In this document: positions 27,074-35,686 of the stretch, one piece after another
How the letters are laid out: the number at the start of each line of letters is the position of its first letter
Position numbering within the stretch: the stretch's first letter is position 1
Assembly: GCA_937958625.1 (NCBI GenBank)
Contig: CALGNO010000032.1
Location: 1 to 54,898 of the forward strand
DNA from: an uncultured Neomegalonema sp.
Lineage (GTDB): Bacteria > Pseudomonadota > Alphaproteobacteria > Rhodobacterales > Rhodobacteraceae
Direction: 5' to 3'
DNA length: 54,898 nucleotides
Made by a program: the position numbers and the translations under genes
The notes under the pieces: generated by a model
Seen by the model: the letters and a program-made list of their open reading frames with translations, nothing else
What the model was told of the DNA's origin: nothing
The model's database searches: none

Positions 27074-27415
27074 TTACTGAACGCGGACGAGTTCGTAGAC
27101 CATCTCGTCGGGTTCTTCGGTGCAAAGTTCGACCATCTGGGGCACCGAAACCGGCACGAACTCATCGGGGTCAGCCACGTCCACGACACCGATCATACGC
27201 CCACTCAGCCAAGCGACGACGTAGGGACGATAAATCGCGTCCGTGTCCAGAAACTCCTGACAAGTCACCTTCATCGGGTGTTTGAATTCGTAGGCGGGCT
27301 GGACTTCGCGCCAAATGGCGCTGCTGATTTTCGTAACAGATTCAGCGGCAGTGACCGACGTTGCGAAAAGCGAAACACCCACCAGAGTGCCAAGCAAAAC
27401 ACCAACCGTTTTCAT
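27074..27415 (-). CDS. HdeA-like periplasmic protein
   Basis: A 113-residue exported protein: signal peptide 1-24 (ending VTAA), then an HdeA-like core with KVTCQEFLDTDAIYRPYVVAW and VELCTEEPDEMV. The two cysteines, 52 and 98, are 46 apart as in HdeA, whose single disulfide joins such a pair. HdeA acts as an acid-activated periplasmic chaperone; whether this distant relative does is inference. The start at ATG 27415 is chosen because it opens the signal peptide and has GGAG about 12 nt upstream; the longer frame to 27523 adds an unlikely N-terminus. Confidence 0.72.
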   Translation of the reverse strand: MKTVGVLLGTLVGVSLFATSVTAAESVTKISSAIWREVQPAYEFKHPMKVTCQEFLDTDAIYRPYVVAWLSGRMIGVVDVADPDEFVPVSVPQMVELCTEEPDEMVYELVRVQ

Positions 27416-27693
27416 CGAGGGAAGCTCCAAGCCACCGAGCCGGTCCTGTATCTTCGGAATTCCGAGTACCACGGCCTTGGTTTGGCTGATGCGTAGAATC
27501 AGGCAAATTGCCGAGTCGCGCAAGCGGTATTTATTGGCGATTGTAAAAATTTTGCGCGGGGCGCGTCCGGGAACGGGGACGGCTTTTTCCTGCCACTCGG
27601 GCGGATGAGGAAAGCCCGCAGGTTTCCCCGCGCTTGCCGCCTGCCGCCTGCGCCGCTAAGGATGCCCCGAAATCTATGCGGGTGCAGCCGACC

Positions 27694-29172
27694 ATGACAG
27701 AACTGACCACTCTTTCGATTGCAGAGGCGCGGGACAAGCTGCGCGCCAGGGACGTTAGCGCGGGCGAGTTGGCCGAGGCCTATATCACCGAGGTCGCGGG
27801 CGGCGATGCGCTGAATGCCTATTGCGTCAAGACGCCGGAGATCGCGCGCGAACAGGCCGCCGCCGCCGATGCGCGGCTGTCCGGGGGCGATGCGCCGTCG
27901 CTGTGCGGCATCCCCATCGGGGTCAAGGATCTCTACTGCACCAAGGGTGTGAACTCGCAGTCGGGGTCGAACATCCTGCGCGATTTCAAACCGCCCTACG
28001 AAAGCACCGTGACGTCGAACCTCTGGGCCGATGGCGCGGTGATGCTCGGCAAGCTGTCGATGGACGAATTCGCCATGGGCTCGTCGAACGAGACCGCGTG
28101 CTATGGCGATGTGGTCTCGCCCTGGCGGGCGGCGGGGTCGGACGCAAAGCTGACGCCCGGTGGGTCATCCGGCGGGTCAGCGGCGGCGCTGGCGGCGGAT
28201 ATGGCCATGGCGACGCTCGGCACCGATACCGGCGGGTCGATCCGTCAGCCCGCAGCCTTTACCGGACTCGTGGGCCTGAAACCGACCTGGGGGCGGGTAT
28301 CGCGCTGGGGCATCATCGCCTTTGCCTCGTCGCTGGATCAGGCGGGGCCGTTCACCCGCACGGTGCGCGATGCGGCGATCATGCTGGGGTCGATGGCCTC
28401 GGTCGATAACAAGGATTCCACGTCCGCCGACCTGCCCGTGCCCGATTACGAGGCGGTGCTGACCGGTGATGTGCGCGGCAAGAAAATCGGCGTGCCGAAG
28501 GAATACGTCGCCGACGGCATGGCCTCCGAGATCAAGGCGCTCTGGGAAAAGGGTGCCGACGACCTGCGCGCGAAAGGGGCCGAGATCGTCGAGATCAGCT
28601 TGCCGCACACCCAATACGCCCTGCCCGCCTACTACATCATCGCGCCTGCCGAGGCGTCCTCGAACCTCGCGCGCTATGACGGTGTGCGCTATGGCCACCG
28701 GGCCGAGATCGCCCAGGGCGACGGCATCACCGAGATGTACGAAAAGACCCGCGCCGAGGGCTTTGGGGCCGAGGTCAAGCGCCGGATCATGATCGGGTCT
28801 TACGTGCTGTCGGCGGGCTATTACGACGCCTACTACACCCGCGCCCAGAAAATCCGCACGCTCATCAAGCGCGACTTCGAGACCGCGTTCGAGACGGTGG
28901 ACGCGATCCTGACCCCGACCACCCCCTCCCCCGCCTTCGCGCTGGGCGAGAATATGAGCCCGGTCGAGATGTATATGCAGGACATCTTCACGGTGACGGT
29001 GAACATGGCGGGCCTGCCCGGTATTTCGGTGCCCGCTGGCCTGAGCGAAAGCGGCCTGCCCCTCGGCCTGCAACTGATCGGCAAGGCGTTCGGCGAGGAA
29101 GACCTGCTGAACACGGCCTATGCGCTGGAAGAAACCGCCGGATTTACGGCGAAACCTGAGAAGTGGTGGTGA
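27694..29172 (+). CDS. gatA: Asp-tRNA(Asn)/Glu-tRNA(Gln) amidotransferase subunit A
   Basis: A 492-residue amidase-signature protein, full length for GatA, the glutaminase subunit that supplies ammonia for converting Glu-tRNA(Gln) or Asp-tRNA(Asn). The catalytic Lys-cis-Ser-Ser set is Lys78 ([11 protein letters not shown]), Ser158 ([12 protein letters not shown]) and Ser182 ([13 protein letters not shown]), the Ser-Ser spacing matching known GatA. ATG 27694 (MTELTTL) matches the family N-terminus; two in-frame starts lie upstream. gatC and gatB are not in this window. The BrnT gene starts inside the end of this gene. Confidence 0.95.
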   Translation: MTELTTLSIAEARDKLRARDVSAGELAEAYITEVAGGDALNAYCVKTPEIAREQAAAADARLSGGDAPSLCGIPIGVKDLYCTKGVNSQSGSNILRDFKPPYESTVTSNLWADGAVMLGKLSMDEFAMGSSNETACYGDVVSPWRAAGSDAKLTPGGSSGGSAAALAADMAMATLGTDTGGSIRQPAAFTGLVGLKPTWGRVSRWGIIAFASSLDQAGPFTRTVRDAAIMLGSMASVDNKDSTSADLPVPDYEAVLTGDVRGKKIGVPKEYVADGMASEIKALWEKGADDLRAKGAEIVEISLPHTQYALPAYYIIAPAEASSNLARYDGVRYGHRAEIAQGDGITEMYEKTRAEGFGAEVKRRIMIGSYVLSAGYYDAYYTRAQKIRTLIKRDFETAFETVDAILTPTTPSPAFALGENMSPVEMYMQDIFTVTVNMAGLPGISVPAGLSESGLPLGLQLIGKAFGEEDLLNTAYALEETAGFTAKPEKWW

Positions 29173-29471
29173 GTAATCACCTCGAATTTCTATGGGACGA
29201 GGCCAAAAACGAGGAGAACCAGAAAAAACACGGCATCCGCTTCGAGGACGCCATTGGTATTTTCGATAGTCTGGTCGAAGAGATTTTCGATGATCGCTTT
29301 GAGTATGGCGAAACGCGGCTTATAAGCGTGGGGGCACTCGCTGGCTTTACGATACTCGTCGTCGTGCATACCGATCGGGATAGCATTTGCCGAATAATTT
29401 CGGCCCGGCGAGCCACTCGTACAGAAAAGCGCCGTTACGATCAGTTCATTCAAAGAAGCAGCTTTTGGTGA
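29163..29471 (+). CDS. brnT: BrnT-family toxin
   Basis: A 102-residue protein matching BrnT, the RelE-fold ribonuclease toxin of BrnT-BrnA systems. It shows the signature [24 protein letters not shown] at the start and, later, [21 protein letters not shown], which carries the catalytic Arg-rich end. GTG codons at 29163, 29166 and 29169 are possible starts, all overlapping the gatA stop, so translation may be coupled to gatA. The next gene, 5 nt away, should be the antitoxin and has a BrnA-like N-terminus but an unusual remainder. Confidence 0.88.
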   Translation: MVVSNHLEFLWDEAKNEENQKKHGIRFEDAIGIFDSLVEEIFDDRFEYGETRLISVGALAGFTILVVVHTDRDSICRIISARRATRTEKRRYDQFIQRSSFW

Positions 29472-29476
29472 CAAGT

Positions 29477-30082
29477 ATGAGCGACGATAGCGAGATCGAC
29501 CTCACGGATATTCCGGAGCTTCGCGACGCGGACTTCGCACGCTCCCGCATTGTCCGGCCCGCAGCCTCAAGGCCGGTTGACCTATCGTTATTCGACAAGG
29601 ATTTTTCTGCTGAGGCTCATGCCGCGATAGGCCGTGTCTTACGAACATTTGGAATTCTGGAACACGAGATTTTGCGCGCGGCTGTTGGGCTTTACGGCGA
29701 ACCCGAGGAAGCCGATCACGACCCGAGCGTAAAGAAGAAAATTGAAGAGGCAGTCGCGTCATCTCTGGGCGGACGGCTAAAGCTGTTTGCCGAGATATAC
29801 AGCGCTCAGGGTCTCGATGCCGAATGGCTGGATGATTTCAAGACGAAAATCGCAGAAGGGATACCGGCGCGGAACCGTTTTGCCCATGGTCTTTGGTCCG
29901 AGGAACAGAATGGTCACTTGAAATGCCGTTTCTTCGAGCGCTGGAGCGAGGATGACTTCGCCTCGGAAAAAGTCTGGATGGGTACGCCCGACGCGCTACA
30001 CCATATCGCGGAGGCCAATATGGACAATGCGCGATTGCTCGCCGAACATTTCAACTCCACACGCCTTCACGCCGCCGAATAA
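29477..30082 (+). CDS. probable BrnA-like antitoxin N-terminus joined to HEPN-like helical domain
   Basis: A 201-residue protein directly downstream of brnT. Residues 10-24 (TDIPELRDADFARSR) resemble the toxin-binding start of BrnA, which is normally about 90 residues and ends in a ribbon-helix-helix. Here that end is missing. Residues about 45-195 are instead an all-helical domain with the motif Arg132-Asn-x3-His137 (ARNRFAHGLW), like the Rx4-6H ribonuclease motif of HEPN proteins. It could be an antitoxin with a new DNA-binding or effector half, or a HEPN toxin controlled through BrnT. The N-terminal similarity is short and the HEPN call rests on one motif. Confidence 0.6.
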   Translation: MSDDSEIDLTDIPELRDADFARSRIVRPAASRPVDLSLFDKDFSAEAHAAIGRVLRTFGILEHEILRAAVGLYGEPEEADHDPSVKKKIEEAVASSLGGRLKLFAEIYSAQGLDAEWLDDFKTKIAEGIPARNRFAHGLWSEEQNGHLKCRFFERWSEDDFASEKVWMGTPDALHHIAEANMDNARLLAEHFNSTRLHAAE

Positions 30083-30104
30083 CGATCAATAAGGATACCT
30101 ATCA

Positions 30105-30521
30105 ATGACACGCACGAACATCTCCTCCGGCGGCAAGATGGAAGAAGACTACGGGTATTCCCGTGCCGTCCGCATGGGCAATACGATCAAGGTTGCAGGC
30201 ACTTGCGCGGTCGAGGATGGCAAGCCCTATGCTCCCGGTGATGCCGCTGAACAGACGCGCAAGATCTTCGCGACCATCGCCGCGGCGCTGGAAGCGGCGG
30301 GCGCGAGCCTTGGCGACATCGTCATCAATCGCATCTACCTGACCAATATCGAGGATGCTCCTGCCGTCGGCGCGGTGCATGGCGAGATTTTCGGCGAGGT
30401 CAAACCCGCCTGTACCATGATGGGCATCGGCGCGCTGGTCCTGCCGGAATTCGTGGTGGAGATCGAATGCGAAGCGATGATCGCTGAGGAAGCCCATGAA
30501 AATCCGGGAACTACGCACTGA
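30105..30521 (+). CDS. RidA/YjgF/UK114-family protein
   Basis: A 138-residue protein of the RidA superfamily, trimeric enzymes that hydrolyse reactive enamine/imine intermediates of PLP enzymes. Typical segments are YSRAVRMGNTIKVAGTCAVEDG, a helix with ALEAAGASLGDIVINRIYLTNIED and the final VVEIECEAMI. The canonical RidA arginine near the C-terminus is not obvious, so it may belong to one of the other Rid subfamilies and lack deaminase activity. AAGGA precedes ATG 30105. It overlaps the following GNAT gene by 26 nt. Confidence 0.88.
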   Translation: MTRTNISSGGKMEEDYGYSRAVRMGNTIKVAGTCAVEDGKPYAPGDAAEQTRKIFATIAAALEAAGASLGDIVINRIYLTNIEDAPAVGAVHGEIFGEVKPACTMMGIGALVLPEFVVEIECEAMIAEEAHENPGTTH

Positions 30522-30933
30522 GGATGAGGCGGCGTGGCGGGTTCTCTGGACCGGCTATCTCGAATACTACGAATCCTCGGTTTCCGAAAAGGTCTATGCG
30601 ACTACCTTTGCGCGCCTGATTGATCCGGCGCGCGAGAACCAGCGTGCTTTGCTGGCGACGGATGATGCCGACACGCCCATCGGCCTCGTCCACTACATCC
30701 GCCATCCCCATAACTGGCGGGTGGACGATGTGATCTATCTGCAAGACCTCTATGTCAGCCCCGAAGCGCGGGGCACCGGAGCCGGGCGGGCGCTGATCGA
30801 GGCGGTCTATGCCGCCGCCGATGCGAAGGGGCTGGGCGGGGTCTATTGGCTGACTCAGGATTTCAACACCGACGCGCGCAAGCTTTACGACCGCGTCGCG
30901 ACCCTGACGCCGTTCATCAAGTACCAGCGGTAG
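30496..30933 (+). CDS. GNAT-family N-acetyltransferase
   Basis: A 145-residue GNAT enzyme. Motif A, which holds acetyl-CoA, reads YLQDLYVSPEARGTGAGRAL (about residues 86-105), preceded by IGLVHYIRHP. The end, YWLTQDFNTDARKLYDRVA, is motif B. The small size and N-terminal MKIRELRTEDEAAWRVLW are usual for acetyltransferases acting on amines or amino acids; the substrate is unknown. ATG 30496 lies inside the RidA gene (AGGAAG upstream), so the two are probably co-translated. Confidence 0.92.
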   Translation: MKIRELRTEDEAAWRVLWTGYLEYYESSVSEKVYATTFARLIDPARENQRALLATDDADTPIGLVHYIRHPHNWRVDDVIYLQDLYVSPEARGTGAGRALIEAVYAAADAKGLGGVYWLTQDFNTDARKLYDRVATLTPFIKYQR

Positions 30934-30935
30934 CG

Positions 30936-32615
30936 TCAGTCTCCCCGCATACCGGGCCGTGACCGCCTGATCTGCCAAGTGAGCAACACCACCGGTATCA
31001 GCCCCACGGCTACAATCGCCAGCGAGGGCGTCGAGGCTTGCAGCAATCGTTCATCCGCGGCCAGCCGGTGCGCCTGTACCGCCAGTGTGTCGAAGTTGAA
31101 GGGCCGCATGATGAGGGTCGCAGGCAGCTCTTTCATCACATCGACGAACACAATCAGCGCCGCCGTCAGCAATCCGCCCCGGATCAGCGGCGCGTGGACG
31201 CGCAGGAACGCGCCCCCTGCCCCGTGACCCAGCGTGCGCGCCGCTGAGTCCATGGCCGGAGTGACCTTGCCGAGGCTGGCCTCCACCGTTTGCAGAGCGA
31301 CCGACATGAAACGCACGATATACGCGAAAATCAGCGCGGCAATGGACCCGGTCAGGAGCAGGCCCGTCGAGATTCCGAAGCTCGATTGCATCCAGCCATC
31401 CAGCCAGTTATCGAATGCCCCAAGCGGCAAGAGCAGCCCCACGGCGATCACCGATCCCGGCACCGCATAACCAAGCGAGGCGGTCAGGGTCGCGAGCCTG
31501 ACACCGGGGCGGTTCACCAAGCGCGCGGCATAGGCGAGAAAGACCGCAATCACGACGGTCAGAACCGCCGCGACACCGGCCAGGGTCAGGGAATTCAGCG
31601 CGAACTTGATATAGCGCGGCCCGAAAAAGTCGTGTCCGCCCACCGCGCTCATATGGCCCAGCACGACGACAGGCAGGAAAAACCCCAGAAACGCCGGAGC
31701 AAAGCAGACGAAACACGCGGCCCATGCTTTCCAACCGGTCAGGACGAACTCGGGCAAGACCTGATACTTCTTGCCCGCCTGATGATATTTTGCCGCCCGC
31801 CGCTGGGTCCGCTCCAGCACCAGCAGGACGAGGACGAAGATGAGCAGACAGGCCGAGAGCTGCGCCGCCGCGATCCGGTCGCCCATCAACAGCCACGAGC
31901 GATAGATACCGGTGGCAAAGGTCGATACGCCGAAATGCGAGACGGTGCCGAAATCGGCCAGCGTCTCCATCAGCACCAGCGCGATTCCGGTCGCAATCGC
32001 GGGCCGCGCCATCGGGACGGCGACGCGCATGAACGCCCGCCACGGCCCATAGCCGAGGGTCCGCGCCACATCGAACGCGGTCACCGATTGCTGCAAGAAC
32101 GCCGCCCGCGCCAGCAGGTAGACATAAGGATAAAGCACCAGCGCCAGCATCGCTCCGGCGCCGCCCAGCGAGCGAATCTCCGGGAACCAATAGTCCCGCG
32201 CGCCCCAGCCAAACGCCGCGCGCAGGCCGCTTTGCACAGGTCCGGCATGGTCCAGCAGGTCGGTATAGGCATAGGCGAGGACATAGGCGGGAAAGGCCAG
32301 CGGCAGGGCCAAGCCCCATTCCAGCATCCGCCGACCGGGAAACCGGCACATGGTCACCAGCCACGCGGTCGCGACGCCAATCAACCCCGCGCCAATCCCG
32401 ACGATGATGGCGAGCTGCACGGTATTCGAGAGATACAGCGGCAACTTGGTCTCGGCCAGATGCGCCAGAATGCCGTCTCCGGTCTGGAACAGCGACACCA
32501 CCACCGCCAGAATCGGCATCGCAATCACAAGGGCGATTGCCAATACTGCGATCAATAGCAGCCGCGTGCGCATCGGCGTATGCACGCGCCGGTCCTGCAT
32601 CGTCCCGTCGGTCAT
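30936..32615 (-). CDS. iron(III)-type ABC transporter permease (FbpB-like)
   Basis: A 559-residue inner-membrane protein made of two tandem permease halves with about 12 membrane helices. Each half carries the 'EAA' loop that docks on the ATPase: DVARTLGYGPWRAFMRVAVP and DSAARTLGHGAGGAFLRVHAP. This fused layout and the PILAVVVSLF / LPLAFPAYVLAYAYTD segments are typical of FbpB/AfuB ferric-iron permeases. No binding protein or ATPase gene is next to it here. Possible starts are ATG 32615 or ATG 32573. It converges with the GNAT gene, 2 nt apart. Confidence 0.9.
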   Translation of the reverse strand: MTDGTMQDRRVHTPMRTRLLLIAVLAIALVIAMPILAVVVSLFQTGDGILAHLAETKLPLYLSNTVQLAIIVGIGAGLIGVATAWLVTMCRFPGRRMLEWGLALPLAFPAYVLAYAYTDLLDHAGPVQSGLRAAFGWGARDYWFPEIRSLGGAGAMLALVLYPYVYLLARAAFLQQSVTAFDVARTLGYGPWRAFMRVAVPMARPAIATGIALVLMETLADFGTVSHFGVSTFATGIYRSWLLMGDRIAAAQLSACLLIFVLVLLVLERTQRRAAKYHQAGKKYQVLPEFVLTGWKAWAACFVCFAPAFLGFFLPVVVLGHMSAVGGHDFFGPRYIKFALNSLTLAGVAAVLTVVIAVFLAYAARLVNRPGVRLATLTASLGYAVPGSVIAVGLLLPLGAFDNWLDGWMQSSFGISTGLLLTGSIAALIFAYIVRFMSVALQTVEASLGKVTPAMDSAARTLGHGAGGAFLRVHAPLIRGGLLTAALIVFVDVMKELPATLIMRPFNFDTLAVQAHRLAADERLLQASTPSLAIVAVGLIPVVLLTWQIRRSRPGMRGD

Positions 32616-32697
32616 TGGCCCTCGCGCTCCTGTGATGCCGTCGCCGCGTTTTTGCCGCGCATCGTCCTATATCTAGGTCTCAAAGAGGAGTGCATCC

Positions 32698-33309
32698 ATG
32701 ATCTCTCGCAGACAGACACTTTTGGGACTGACCACGGCTGTCGCGGCCACCGGCCCCGCCTTCGCCCTGACCCCCACGCCAAACCAGACAACCGGGCCCT
32801 TCTACCCCGATGTGCTGCCAAGGGAAAGCGATGCTGACCTCGTGCGGATCGGCGCGGGTCCAGCCGCCATCGGTGAAGAGATCGAGGTGGCGGGGCGCGT
32901 GCTGGGGCTGGACGGGCGGCCCGTCGCCAATGGGTTCGTCGAATTGTGGCAGGCGAACGCTTACGGGCGCTATTCGCACAGTCGTGACACATCCGACGCA
33001 CCGCTCGATCCGAATTTTCAGGGTTACGGCGTCGTGCGCACCGATGCCGAGGGCCGCTATCGGTTTCGCACCATCAAGCCGGGCGAGTATCCCGGACGCA
33101 CGCGTCACCTGCATTTCCGCATCGGCGGGCCGGGTTTCGAGCCTTTGCCGACCCAGATGTATTTCGCGGGCGATCCCGGCAACGAACGCGATTTCCTGTG
33201 GGCGCGCATCCGCGACCCGAAGGCGCGGGATGGTGTCACCGTTGCCTTTTCGGCAGATGCGGGCAACGCCGCCCCCTCGGGTCGTTTCGATATTGTGCTT
33301 GGCCGCTGA
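32698..33309 (+). CDS. exported intradiol ring-cleavage dioxygenase (protocatechuate 3,4-dioxygenase-like)
   Basis: A 203-residue non-heme Fe(III) dioxygenase-fold protein. The ligands appear as Tyr92 (NAYGRYSH), Tyr131 (GEYPGR), His137 and His139 (RTRHLHFRI). The 39-residue Tyr-Tyr spacing equals that of protocatechuate 3,4-dioxygenase beta, while the loop between the second Tyr and the first His is shorter. The N-terminus MISRRQTLLGLTTAVAATG is a twin-arginine-like signal, so the protein is probably exported folded with its iron. AGAGGAG precedes ATG 32698. No aromatic-degradation genes are nearby; the substrate is unknown. Confidence 0.86.
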   Translation: MISRRQTLLGLTTAVAATGPAFALTPTPNQTTGPFYPDVLPRESDADLVRIGAGPAAIGEEIEVAGRVLGLDGRPVANGFVELWQANAYGRYSHSRDTSDAPLDPNFQGYGVVRTDAEGRYRFRTIKPGEYPGRTRHLHFRIGGPGFEPLPTQMYFAGDPGNERDFLWARIRDPKARDGVTVAFSADAGNAAPSGRFDIVLGR

Positions 33310-33338
33310 ACCCGTACATATAGCCGTCAAAGGCAACC

Positions 33339-34133
33339 ATGTACGGGTACTCCATGAAGCTCACATCGCTTTTTGGGAGATCATCGCCAGAAGCGGACGA
33401 TGTCGCCCCTGATTATTTTGACGTCGGCGGCACCGTCTATGCCGTGGGCGATATTCATGGCGAGATCGAGTTGCTCGATCTTCTGGTCGCGCGGATTCGG
33501 CGGGATGTTGAACGAACAGACCCCTATATCAAAAAGACGCTCGTGTTCCTCGGCGATTATGTCGATCGCGGGCCACGGTCGCGCGATGTGCTCGATTTCC
33601 TGATGGAACTGGACATTCCGGGATGCGCGCTGGTCTTTATTCGCGGCAATCACGACAAGGAAATGCTAAGTTTTGCCCGCGATCCCATCGGCCACCGCCG
33701 CTGGCTGGGCTGGGGCGGGTCGGACACGATGAAGTCGTTCGGTTTGCCCGCGATTTTTCCAACCGCAAGCGATGACGAGCTTTTGGCCGCGGGCAAGGAA
33801 TTTGCCGCCGCGCTGGGCGAGGACCGGAAACGCTGGATCGAAGAGGATACGAAGATCTGGATCGAAATCGGCAATCTGATCCTCAGCCATGCCGGAATGG
33901 ACCCCGACGTGCCCGTCGATGAGCAAAAAGAGAATATGATGCTCTGGGGCAGTCCAAGGTTTATTGCCGAGGGGGGGCCGCCTGACTATTGGCATGTGCA
34001 TGGCCATTACGTTCACGCGCAGGCGGCGGTGATCGGCAATCGTATCGCGGTGGATACCGGGGCCTATCAAAGCGGTATTCTGAGCGTTGCGCGGATTACC
34101 GACGACGGCTGCGCGTTTTTGCAACAGACCTGA
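33339..34133 (+). CDS. PPP-family metallophosphoesterase (serine/threonine phosphatase-like)
   Basis: A 264-residue calcineurin-like phosphoesterase. The three metal motifs are GDIHG (37-41), GDYVDRG (72-78) and RGNHD (102-106), with VHGHYVHAQA and AVDTGAYQSG supplying later ligands. This is the layout of bacterial PPP phosphatases, which act on phosphoproteins or on dinucleotides such as Ap4A. ATG 33339 has AAGG upstream; ATG 33354 is an alternative. A probable terminator follows, then an insertion sequence. Confidence 0.92.
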   Translation: MYGYSMKLTSLFGRSSPEADDVAPDYFDVGGTVYAVGDIHGEIELLDLLVARIRRDVERTDPYIKKTLVFLGDYVDRGPRSRDVLDFLMELDIPGCALVFIRGNHDKEMLSFARDPIGHRRWLGWGGSDTMKSFGLPAIFPTASDDELLAAGKEFAAALGEDRKRWIEEDTKIWIEIGNLILSHAGMDPDVPVDEQKENMMLWGSPRFIAEGGPPDYWHVHGHYVHAQAAVIGNRIAVDTGAYQSGILSVARITDDGCAFLQQT

Positions 34134-34195
34134 GAGGGCGGTCGGTGCCAAAGCCACATCACTGACCGCAGTCGTTAATCGAGTTTACCTCTCCT

Positions 34196-34222
34196 GCCCC
34201 GGGCACCGATCCGGGGCCTTTT
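34196..34222 (+). terminator. rho-independent terminator after the phosphatase gene
   Basis: GCCCCGG (34196-34202) pairs with CCGGGGC (34211-34217), followed by CTTTT. It lies about 60 nt past the phosphatase stop and just before the IS3 left end. Confidence 0.68.
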
Positions 34223-34301
34223 CGAGCGAAGCACAGAGGTAGTCGCGGGAATTCGGACCAGCTGGTAGAGTGGATTGTCTTGCCAGGAGTACGATCCCGA
34301 G

Positions 34302-34610
34302 ATGGGCAAACGAACGAGATATACGGCTGAGTTCAAGGCGCGCGTTGCGTTGGATGCTCTGCGAGGTGAACTGACGTTGGCTGAGCTGTCGGCGAAGCAC
34401 GGGGCGCATCCGAACCTGATCAGCCAGTGGAAACGGCTGGCGGCTGAGAACATGGCGACTGTGTTCGGCGGCGGTGCGGTGTCTGATGCGAAGAGCAAGG
34501 ATGCGGAACTGGAGAAAGCCCACGCAAAGATCGGTCAGTTGGTGGTGGAACGGGATTTTTTAGCGGCAGCATCCGGTCGCTTGCTCGGGAACGGAGGCAG
34601 ACGCTCGTGA
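34302..34610 (+). CDS. IS3-family transposase OrfA
   Basis: A 102-residue DNA-binding protein with the IS3 OrfA helix-turn-helix (RYTAEFKARVALDALRGELT, then LAELSAKHGAHPNLISQWKR) and a Leu/Ala-rich coiled region for dimerisation. In IS3 elements OrfA joins OrfB by -1 frameshifting in the overlap; here orfB begins 4 nt before the orfA stop, as usual. ATG 34302 is preferred to a TTG at 34275. Confidence 0.88.
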   Translation: MGKRTRYTAEFKARVALDALRGELTLAELSAKHGAHPNLISQWKRLAAENMATVFGGGAVSDAKSKDAELEKAHAKIGQLVVERDFLAAASGRLLGNGGRRS

Positions 34611-35429
34611 GCAAGACACATCCCAAGCTGAGCGTGCGGCGGCAATTCACGCTGCTGTCGTTGACGCGATCGACGCTCTACTACACGCCGGTTGGCGAGA
34701 CGGCTGCCAACCTGAAGCTGATGCGTCTGATCGACGAGCAATTCCCGAAGACGCCGTGGTACGGCTCGCGGCAAATGGCCCGCTGGCTGCAGCGCGAGGG
34801 TCATCAGGGCGGTCGGCACCGGGGTCCGGCGGCTGATGCGCAAGATGCGGTTGCGCCCGATCTACCAGGCCCCGCGCACCAGTGATCCGCATCCGGCACA
34901 CAAGATTTACCCGTACCTGCTCAAGGGCCTGAAGATCACGCGCCCGAACCATGTGTGGTGCACAGACATTACCTACATTCCGATGCAGCGTGGGTTCCTG
35001 TACCTCGTGGCGATCATGGACTGGGCCACGCGGCGCGTGCTGAGTTGGCGGCTGTCCAACACCATGGATGCGGAGTTCTGCGTCGAGGCGCTGAAAGAGG
35101 CGCTCGAGCGGTACGGCAAGCCGGAGATATTCAATACCGATCAGGGCTGCCAGTTCACGAGCAGCGACTTCACCGGGGTCCTGTTCGATGCCGAGATAGA
35201 GATATCGATGGATCGCAAGGGCCGCTGGATCGATAATCGCTTCGTCGAACGGCTATGGCGATCCCTGAAATACGAATGCGTCTATACCAACGCCTTCGAG
35301 ACCGGTACCGAGGCCCGAAGGGGCATCGGTGTATGGCTCGACTATTACAACACCGAGCGCCCTCATTCGGCCCTCGACGGCAGAACACCCGCGGAGGCAT
35401 ACGAAGGCCTTCCCATCCAGATCAAATAG
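34607..35429 (+). pseudogene. IS3-family transposase OrfB, broken by a +1 frameshift
   Basis: The N-terminal part reads in one frame to about 34815 (YGSRQMARWLQREGHQGG) and then continues in the +1 frame from about 34822 (MRKMRLRPIYQAPRTSDPHP). One surplus G in the run at about 34818-34821 (CACCGGGGTCC) would explain it. The downstream frame keeps the full DDE catalytic core: WCTDITYIPM, NTDQGCQFTSSDF and DNRFVERLWRSLKYE. Either a true inactivating mutation or a sequencing error in a G run. Confidence 0.82.
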
Positions 35430-35517
35430 GCGGCATAACCCAAACCACTATCCACTCTATTCAGGCTCAAAACTGGTCAAAAATGCAGGACCACCTCTGT
35501 ACCCGACATGTCGAGGC

Positions 35518-35536
35518 CCCGCATCACGTGCGGGGC
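35518..35536. repeat. GC-rich hairpin between the two insertion sequences
   Basis: CCCCGCA (35518-35524) and TGCGGGG (35530-35536) form a perfect 7-bp stem with a 5-nt loop in the roughly 180-bp gap between the IS3 and IS4 elements. No further function is visible. Confidence 0.4.
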
Positions 35537-35591
35537 AGCAGCATCGAGCGCTCAGCGCCGTAATACCATCCGCACTAAGGGCTGACCGTTA

Positions 35592-35686
35592 TCAATTGTC
35601 ATTGTCGGGCTTGATCAGCGCAAGCGCCGCGCCAGACAATTCATTTTTAAGCAATATCAAAGGCTTCTGGACGCTCCGGTCGAGCG
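35592..35686 (-). pseudogene. possible C-terminal gene remnant cut by the IS4 element
   Basis: A minus-strand frame ending at TGA 35592 encodes LILLKNELSGAALALIKP and a PDNDN end, with plausible composition, up to the IS4 left end at 35687. No matching upstream part is seen beyond the right end of the IS. Very short, so only a weak suggestion that a gene was truncated here. Confidence 0.25.

Larger units (their letters stand above)
34231..35503 (+). mobile_element. IS3-family insertion sequence, decayed
   Basis: About 1.27 kb holding IS3-type orfA and orfB. The ends are imperfect inverted repeats: the left reads GCACAGAGGTAGTCGCGGG from 34231, and the reverse complement of the right end reads GTACAGAGGTGGTCCTGCA up to 35503. 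Further matches (GACCAG) follow inward. Exact ends are uncertain by a few bases, and no clear 3-5 bp target duplication was found. orfB carries a frameshift, so the copy is probably dead. Confidence 0.78.
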
